Positions 7,493 through 11,823 of a stretch of DNA of 11,823 nucleotides are shown here, one piece after another (position 1 is the first letter of the stretch; every line of letters starts with the position of its first letter). The notes under the pieces are model-generated. The model worked only from the letters and a program-made list of their open reading frames with translations, was not told the origin of the DNA and did no database searches. The position numbers and the translations under genes were made by a program. The stretch comes from an uncultured Planctomycetaceae bacterium (GTDB lineage: Bacteria > Planctomycetota > Planctomycetia > Pirellulales > Thermoguttaceae): the NCBI GenBank assembly GCA_947307005.1, contig CAMZHY010000067.1, positions 1-11,823 on the forward strand, given 5' to 3'.

Positions 7493-8533
7493 ATGACGTC
7501 CGCCACTCTCCGTCCATTGATCTCCGTCGTTATTCCAGTTTACAACGTCGAAAAATATCTTGATCGATGTTTAGAGTCCGTTGTCAACAACGATTATCGC
7601 GAACTGCAAATTATCTGCGTCAACGACGGAAGCATTGATTCAAGCGGCGACATTCTTAATCGATGGGCGCTGAAAGATTCGCGGATTCAGGTGATCGAGC
7701 AGAAAAACGTCGGTCTTCCTGGCGCCAGGAACACGGGAATTCGACATTCTTCGGGAGAGTATCTTTGCTTTGTCGACTCCGACGATTGTATCCGCCCCCA
7801 ATACTTCAGCGCCCTGCTCCAGGGAATCGTCGACAACGACGCGGACATGGCGCTTTGCGGGTTTCAACGTATCCGATGCGACGCCGATTTAGACGCCGTC
7901 AATCAAATCCAACCGACGTCTTCGCGCGTTGAATGGCAAATCCTAAACCGAAATTCATATTTACGTCTGAGTATCCCTCGATATTCAGCATGGGGAAAAA
8001 TCTATTCAAGGAAACTGAATTTACCCGCTTTTGAAGAATCGCTCCTTACGGGCGAAGACGTTCACTTTAACATAACCGTTCTTAAAAAGAATCCGCAACT
8101 TAAAATCGCCTACTGTCAATCCCCGTTATACTGCTACTGCGTAAGGGAGGACTCGTTAGTTAATAGTCGTTCGGTGAAGCAAATGAGGGCGCTTTGCGAT
8201 TACTTTTTTGAATCGGCGGAAGAGAGCGTAAAAAATCACGATCCAATCGGAGAAGAGATTTTTGTTCTCGAATCGGTCAAGAGAGCGTTGTCTATTAGAT
8301 ACGACCTTATGTTTGACTGTTCCTATCGAAAACTAACAAAGGAAGATTGCAAGCGCGCTAAAAGAATCCTTTGCTCCGCAGGCAAAGCAGTCAGCTTACG
8401 TTCAAAAATTCTCTTCTTGTTATTTCTTCACTTTCCCTGCCTATACAGATTGTTCAGAATTATCCAAGATCCTTCTCTGTTGAGGTGGGAAAGAGGAATG
8501 AAGCTCAGATATAAAAACAGCGGCAAACGGTAA
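7493..8533 (+). CDS. GT2-family glycosyltransferase, tandem copy A (EpsH/EpsJ-like)
   Basis: This 346-residue GT-A glycosyltransferase of family 2 shows the core motifs ISVVIPVYNVEKYLDRC (10-26), CVNDGSIDSSG (42-52), GLPGARNTGI (74-83), the metal-binding VDSDD (94-98), and TGEDVHFN (186-193) with the probable catalytic Glu188/Asp189. The region after about residue 200 is an accessory C-terminal part with a basic hydrophobic segment (about 295-325) that may contact the membrane. It fits the EpsH/EpsJ/WcaA-like group, which adds single sugars to lipid-linked oligosaccharides. It starts 23 bases after wzm with no clear ribosome binding site. The next gene is a close paralogue over its whole length. 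The two probably transfer different sugars or make different linkages; donor and acceptor are not predictable. Confidence 0.9.
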   Translation: MTSATLRPLISVVIPVYNVEKYLDRCLESVVNNDYRELQIICVNDGSIDSSGDILNRWALKDSRIQVIEQKNVGLPGARNTGIRHSSGEYLCFVDSDDCIRPQYFSALLQGIVDNDADMALCGFQRIRCDADLDAVNQIQPTSSRVEWQILNRNSYLRLSIPRYSAWGKIYSRKLNLPAFEESLLTGEDVHFNITVLKKNPQLKIAYCQSPLYCYCVREDSLVNSRSVKQMRALCDYFFESAEESVKNHDPIGEEIFVLESVKRALSIRYDLMFDCSYRKLTKEDCKRAKRILCSAGKAVSLRSKILFLLFLHFPCLYRLFRIIQDPSLLRWERGMKLRYKNSGKR

Positions 8534-8565
8534 TTTTTCAAGATTGATTTTAGGCTCTTTGTTAC

Positions 8566-8570
8566 AGGAA
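8566..8570 (+). promoter_or_regulatory. Ribosome binding site deciding the start of GT2 copy B
   Basis: AGGAA lies 6 bases before ATG 8577. It supports that start over an in-frame TTG at 8544, which would add 11 residues absent from copy A. Confidence 0.65.
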
Positions 8571-8576
8571 TTCGCG

Positions 8577-9593
8577 ATGCGACAACCCCTTATCTCTGCG
8601 ATTATCCCTGTCTATAACGTCGAAAAATACCTTGATCGTTGCTTAACGTCCGTTGTGGAAAACGATTATCGCAATTTGCAAATCGTCTGCGTCAACGATG
8701 GAAGCGTTGATTCTTCCGGCGAGATACTAGATCAATGGGTTCGGAAAGACGATCGAATCCAAGTCGTTACGACAGAAAACGGCGGACTGGCAAAAGCGCG
8801 CAACGCCGGAATCCGCGTTGCAACGGGAGATTATATAGGATTCGTCGACTCTGACGATTGGATTCATCCTCAGTATTTCAGCATTCTGCTAGACGGCGTC
8901 CGCCGCGTGGACGGAGACGTCGCCATATGCGGTTTTCAACGCGTTTACGACTCCGCGCCTGCGAAAACCTACGAACTCTCCGACATAACTTGGAACGCGT
9001 TAGATCGAAGTCGGTATTTGGAGCTTCGTCTCCTTCGGCGACTAGCGTGGGCAAAACTATACAAGAAGGAACTGATTTCTCCCACTTTCAATCCCTCGCT
9101 GTTAAGAAGCGAGGATCTCCCCTACAATCTTTCAATTCTTCACCGTTTTCCGAACTTAAAGTTTGCATACGCGAACGAACCGTTATACTACTACTTCACG
9201 AGGCAAGATTCCCTCGTCAATACGCGGACTTGGGTTGAGGGTAAATTGCTTTTTGACTACTTCGTCCCGATAGCTGAAAAATGCGTAAAAGAGCATGATT
9301 CAATCGGACAGGAGCTTTACGTTTTAGAATCTGCTAAAACGGCGTTGGTTTATCGCTACGACGTCATGTTTGACAAGGAACAGAAAGAATCGGCGCGAGA
9401 GGTTTGCAAGCGAGCAAGAAGACTGCTCCTCTCCGCCAATCGTTCCGTTCCTTTTAATAAAAGAATTCTGCATTATCTCTTCCTTCTTTTTCCCGCCCTT
9501 TATCGAAAATTCCGAATTGCCAACGATCCTTCGCTACTCAAGTGGGAAAAAGGTCAAAGAGAGGCGCTTCGTCGCGAGGTCGCGCAGAAATGA
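8577..9593 (+). CDS. GT2-family glycosyltransferase, tandem copy B (EpsH/EpsJ-like)
   Basis: This 338-residue paralogue of the preceding gene has the same GT-A layout: ISAIIPVYNVEKYLDRC (6-22), CVNDGSVDSSG (38-48), GLAKARNAGI (70-79), VDSDD (90-94) and RSEDLPYN (177-184) with Glu179/Asp180. The commonly conserved AxARNxG pattern is intact here, whereas copy A has GARN. The region between the metal-binding motif and the catalytic acidic pair differs most from copy A, which suggests a different acceptor or donor. A basic C-terminal segment follows, as in copy A. ATG 8577 has AGGAA 6 bases upstream. The TGA stop overlaps the next start (ATGA at 9590-9593). It is probably one addition step in repeat-unit assembly at the inner membrane. 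Confidence 0.9.
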   Translation: MRQPLISAIIPVYNVEKYLDRCLTSVVENDYRNLQIVCVNDGSVDSSGEILDQWVRKDDRIQVVTTENGGLAKARNAGIRVATGDYIGFVDSDDWIHPQYFSILLDGVRRVDGDVAICGFQRVYDSAPAKTYELSDITWNALDRSRYLELRLLRRLAWAKLYKKELISPTFNPSLLRSEDLPYNLSILHRFPNLKFAYANEPLYYYFTRQDSLVNTRTWVEGKLLFDYFVPIAEKCVKEHDSIGQELYVLESAKTALVYRYDVMFDKEQKESAREVCKRARRLLLSANRSVPFNKRILHYLFLLFPALYRKFRIANDPSLLKWEKGQREALRREVAQK

Positions 9594-10681
9594 TTAGAGT
9601 TTTGCAGATTTTTCACGACATGAGCAACGGCGGAATAGAACGTTTCGTCATGAACTATTACCGTCGCTTTGACCGAAACGAACTCCAGTTTGATTTTTTG
9701 ACGTCAGTCGACGAGGCGGGATATTTCGACGGTGAAATCCGCCGACTTGGAGGTCGGCTGTTTCACGCGTGTCCCTTCGAGAAAAATCCAGTTCGTCATT
9801 ATTTTGACGTCGCGCGTATTGTTAGGGAAAACAAGTTTCAGACGGTTTGCCGCCATACCGGCGGCGCTTTTGGCTACTTTGACCTGCGAGCGGCTAGAAG
9901 GGGCGGCGCTCGCAACCTCATTCTCCACGCCCATAGCGCCAACGCGGGAAAACCTCTGGTTCACTGGTTGACCAATCGCTTGTTAAAATTTGAATGCCGA
10001 CGTTTTGCGTGTTCTCAAAGGGCCGGCGCTTTTTTGTTTGGACCAAACGTTCGTTTCGACGTCGTCCATAACGCCATCGACGTTCAGCAGTTTGCTTTTT
10101 GTCCCGAAATTCGCGATAGACTAAGACGTGAACTTGGGATAGATCATAAACTCGTCTTAGGTCATATTGGCAATTTCCAAAGGGTAAAAAACCATCAAAA
10201 AGCGTTATCTGTCTTCGCGGAAATCCATAAAAGACGGCGAGAAAGCGCGCTTGTCTTCGTTGGAACGGGTCAGACAATGGACGGAATAAAAGCGCTTGCG
10301 CAGGATTATGGACTAGAGAAAAACGTTCTCTTCCTCGGGATGCGCAACGACGTTGAAAAAATAGTTCAAGTCTTCGACGCGTTCATCTTTCCTTCCCTTT
10401 CAGAGGGACTCGGCATGGCGCTGCTCGAAGCTCAAGCAAACGGTCTTAAATGTTTTGCTTCGCAAGGCGTTATTCCAGAGGAAACGAACGTCACAGGCGC
10501 CGTCCGATTTATTCCCCTGACGTCGAGCGATTCGGAATGGGCGAATATCATTCTTCAAACCAATCTAACCAGAGACGTCTCCGCGCTTGAAAAAGTCAAA
10601 AACTCCGGATACGATATTTCAGTTGAGGTAAAAAAGATGCAAGACGCTTATCTTTCAATGATAAACGCTCAGAATGGATAG
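9590..10681 (+). CDS. GT4-family glycosyltransferase (EpsF-like)
   Basis: This 363-residue GT-B retaining glycosyltransferase begins IRVLQIFHDMSNGGIERFV (2-20), followed by MNYYRRFD (21-28) and LQFDFL (32-37). This N-terminus is typical of the EpsF-like group. LHAHSAN (112-118), VVHNAIDVQQF (158-168), GHIGNFQRVKNH (191-202) and the EX7E motif Glu272 to Glu280 in EGLGMALLE complete the fold. The group adds sugars to lipid-linked intermediates in exopolysaccharide assembly. ATG 9590 is preferred: it overlaps the upstream stop by four bases (ATGA), has GAGG 10 bases upstream at 9576-9579, and starts right at the first strand. An in-frame ATG at 9542 would add 16 basic residues within the previous gene and is unlikely. 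The specific sugar is unknown. Confidence 0.9.
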   Translation: MIRVLQIFHDMSNGGIERFVMNYYRRFDRNELQFDFLTSVDEAGYFDGEIRRLGGRLFHACPFEKNPVRHYFDVARIVRENKFQTVCRHTGGAFGYFDLRAARRGGARNLILHAHSANAGKPLVHWLTNRLLKFECRRFACSQRAGAFLFGPNVRFDVVHNAIDVQQFAFCPEIRDRLRRELGIDHKLVLGHIGNFQRVKNHQKALSVFAEIHKRRRESALVFVGTGQTMDGIKALAQDYGLEKNVLFLGMRNDVEKIVQVFDAFIFPSLSEGLGMALLEAQANGLKCFASQGVIPEETNVTGAVRFIPLTSSDSEWANIILQTNLTRDVSALEKVKNSGYDISVEVKKMQDAYLSMINAQNG

Positions 10682-10699
10682 CTCGGAATACAATCTCAA

Positions 10700-10766
10700 G
10701 ACGCCCTTGAATCCCCTTCGGATACGGGCGTCGTTCTTAGAACAAGTTTCCTCATTTTGCGAGGAA
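10700..10766 (+). terminator. Hairpin cluster after the EpsF-like gene, possible weak terminator or RNA-processing site
   Basis: GACGCCC (10700-10706) pairs perfectly with GGGCGTC (10726-10732), with a nested ATCC (10711-10714) and GGAT (10720-10723) around a CCTTC loop. It is followed at once by GTTCTTAGAAC (10733-10743), itself a palindrome, and by TTCCTC-ATTTTGC-GAGGAA (10748-10766). No T-run follows the first stem directly; a run of seven T occurs later at 10784-10790. Factor-independent termination is thus possible but not convincing, and mRNA stabilisation or processing upstream of wzt is equally likely. Confidence 0.4.
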
Positions 10767-10833
10767 TATTTGAAGACGTCCAGTTTTTTTCGACATGATT
10801 CGACGCGCGACGCGTTGATCGTTTTAAAAGAAA

Positions 10834-11823
10834 ATGTCAGAGCCTATTATTAGAGTCAGTCATGTGTCCAAGCGCTATCGGCTTGGTCAAATTGGCGGAA
10901 CAACGTTGCGAGAAGAATTACAACGTTTAAGCGCTAAAATACGCGGAAAAGAAGACCCGACTCGTCGAATTGGTTCGAGGGTTCCGTCGAACAATGAGGT
11001 CTTCATGGCGTTGGACGACGTCTCTTTTGACGTCGCCTGCGGCGAAAGACTCGGAATCGTCGGTAGAAACGGCGCCGGCAAATCGACTCTTCTCAAACTG
11101 ATCTCCCGCGTGACGGCGCCGACGGTAGGATGGATCGGGCTAAACGGACGCGTCGCCAGCATGTTGGAAGTCGGCACGGGATTCCACGGCGAACTTACGG
11201 GACGAGAAAACATCTACCTTAACGGCGCCATTCTCGGAATGACGATGCGCGAAATCGAATCGCGGATCGACGAAATCATTGAGTTTTCCGAGTGCGCTCA
11301 GTTTATCGACACGCCCGTCAAACGATATTCAAGCGGCATGTACGTAAAACTCGCGTTCTCCGTGGCTGCGCACCTTGATTCGGAAATCATGATTATGGAC
11401 GAAGTCCTCGCGGTCGGCGACATGGCGTTTCAAAAGAAATGCCTTGATAAGATGAACTCCGTATCGATCTCCGAGGGACGAACGATCCTTTACGTCAGTC
11501 ATAATATGTCGACAATTCGCCAACTCTGCGATAAATGCGCGCTCCTTGATCATGGGAAACTGACATACCTAGGCGACGTTGAAGAAGCAATTAAACGATA
11601 TGCCGACACGGGAAGCGCGCAGTTTTCTCCCGTCGTTGATCTTAGAACGGCGCGTCGAGTTTACGACGCTTCCAATCTTCTTCTTTTCATTGAAGCGATC
11701 ATTGACAGGGACAATAACACGTATTCCAACGAAGAATCGATCGATCTTTGCTTCACGCTGGAAGCGAAACGCGACTTGGACGTCGTGCGGTTTCAGTTCA
11801 TTCTTTTTACCGAAAGCGGACTC
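10834..11823 (+). CDS. wzt: Polysaccharide ABC exporter ATPase (Wzt-like), 3' end outside the window
   Basis: The first 330 residues of an ABC ATPase that would power the Wzm permease are present; the frame is still open at the right edge. Visible motifs are Walker A GRNGAGKS (77-84), signature YSSGM (165-169), Walker B IMIMDE with Asp189/Glu190 followed by VLAVGD, and the switch histidine in SHN (His223). The N-terminal insertion between strands one and two (about 18-57, containing TLREEL) and FHGELTGRENIYLNG (117-131) are typical of Wzt/TagH/KpsT-like polysaccharide exporters. From about residue 262 sequence continues past the nucleotide-binding domain into what looks like the beta-rich C-terminal carbohydrate-binding domain found in Wzt. 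No strong ribosome binding site precedes ATG 10834, but the protein begins as the family does. It is separated from the upstream gene by 152 bases. Confidence 0.9.
   Translation, partial: MSEPIIRVSHVSKRYRLGQIGGTTLREELQRLSAKIRGKEDPTRRIGSRVPSNNEVFMALDDVSFDVACGERLGIVGRNGAGKSTLLKLISRVTAPTVGWIGLNGRVASMLEVGTGFHGELTGRENIYLNGAILGMTMREIESRIDEIIEFSECAQFIDTPVKRYSSGMYVKLAFSVAAHLDSEIMIMDEVLAVGDMAFQKKCLDKMNSVSISEGRTILYVSHNMSTIRQLCDKCALLDHGKLTYLGDVEEAIKRYADTGSAQFSPVVDLRTARRVYDASNLLLFIEAIIDRDNNTYSNEESIDLCFTLEAKRDLDVVRFQFILFTESGL

Larger units (their letters stand above)
7493..9593 (+). repeat. Tandem gene duplication (two GT2 paralogues)
   Basis: The genes at 7493-8533 and 8577-9593 align along their full length. 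In a 47-residue stretch (copy A residues 9-55, copy B residues 5-51) only eight positions differ, and the DNA there is also very similar. Similarity falls in the middle and C-terminal parts but shared blocks persist, such as PQYFS, CGFQR, DSLVN, VLES and DPSLL. This is an old direct duplication, not a recent identical repeat. Confidence 0.85.

Noticed and set aside
8544..8576. TTG start for GT2 copy B
   Set aside because: ATG 8577 has AGGAA at good spacing and matches the N-terminus of the paralogue.
9542..9589. Upstream start for the EpsF-like gene
   Set aside because: It would add 16 basic residues inside the preceding gene. ATG 9590 gives the canonical N-terminus and an ATGA overlap.
10887..11213. 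Minus-strand open frame of 108 codons near the right edge
   Set aside because: It is antisense to the Walker A and following region of wzt, whose plus-strand motifs are unmistakable.
1..11823. CRISPR array, tRNA, insertion sequence or attachment site
   Set aside because: No regularly spaced repeats, cloverleaf-like gene, transposase or terminal inverted repeats were seen in any gap.

Overview
The window is a stretch of a surface-polysaccharide (O-antigen, capsule or exopolysaccharide) biosynthesis locus. All recognisable genes are on the + strand, mostly overlapping or closely spaced. The polysaccharide ABC exporter genes (Wzm/Wzt type) point to a Gram-negative-type envelope. G+C is moderate, roughly half by eye, and Asp-GAC and Val-GTC codons are strongly favoured. 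I cannot name the lineage. No tRNA, rRNA, CRISPR array, transposase or integrase is visible.

Layout: (1) The left edge (1-158) carries what looks like the C-terminus of an initiating sugar-phosphate transferase, followed by an aldo/keto reductase (197-1138). (2) A 326-base gap contains a perfect TATAAT box and a T-run. (3) A tightly overlapping block follows: transketolase N-terminal subunit (1465-2499), transketolase C-terminal subunit (2496-3419), a GT4 glycosyltransferase (3412-4551), an EpsE-like GT2 (4572-5423) and an EpsG/Wzy-like membrane polymerase (5433-6518). (4) After 90 bases comes the ABC exporter permease Wzm (6609-7469), two tandem paralogous GT2 enzymes (7493-8533 and 8577-9593) and an EpsF-like GT4 (9590-10681). 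(5) After a 152-base gap with hairpins, the ATPase Wzt starts at 10834 and runs off the right edge.

Inferred workflow: the reductase and split transketolase supply or modify a sugar precursor. The initiating transferase and five glycosyltransferases build a lipid-linked oligosaccharide. The EpsG-like protein would polymerise it, and Wzm/Wzt would export it. The glycosyltransferase and polymerase set resembles the Bacillus eps cassette (EpsD, E, G, H/J, F types), but with a split ABC exporter embedded in it. A Wzy-like polymerase interleaved with an ABC exporter is the most interesting feature, because textbook pathways use one or the other. No Wzx flippase, chain-length regulator or capping enzyme is visible, but the locus extends beyond both edges.
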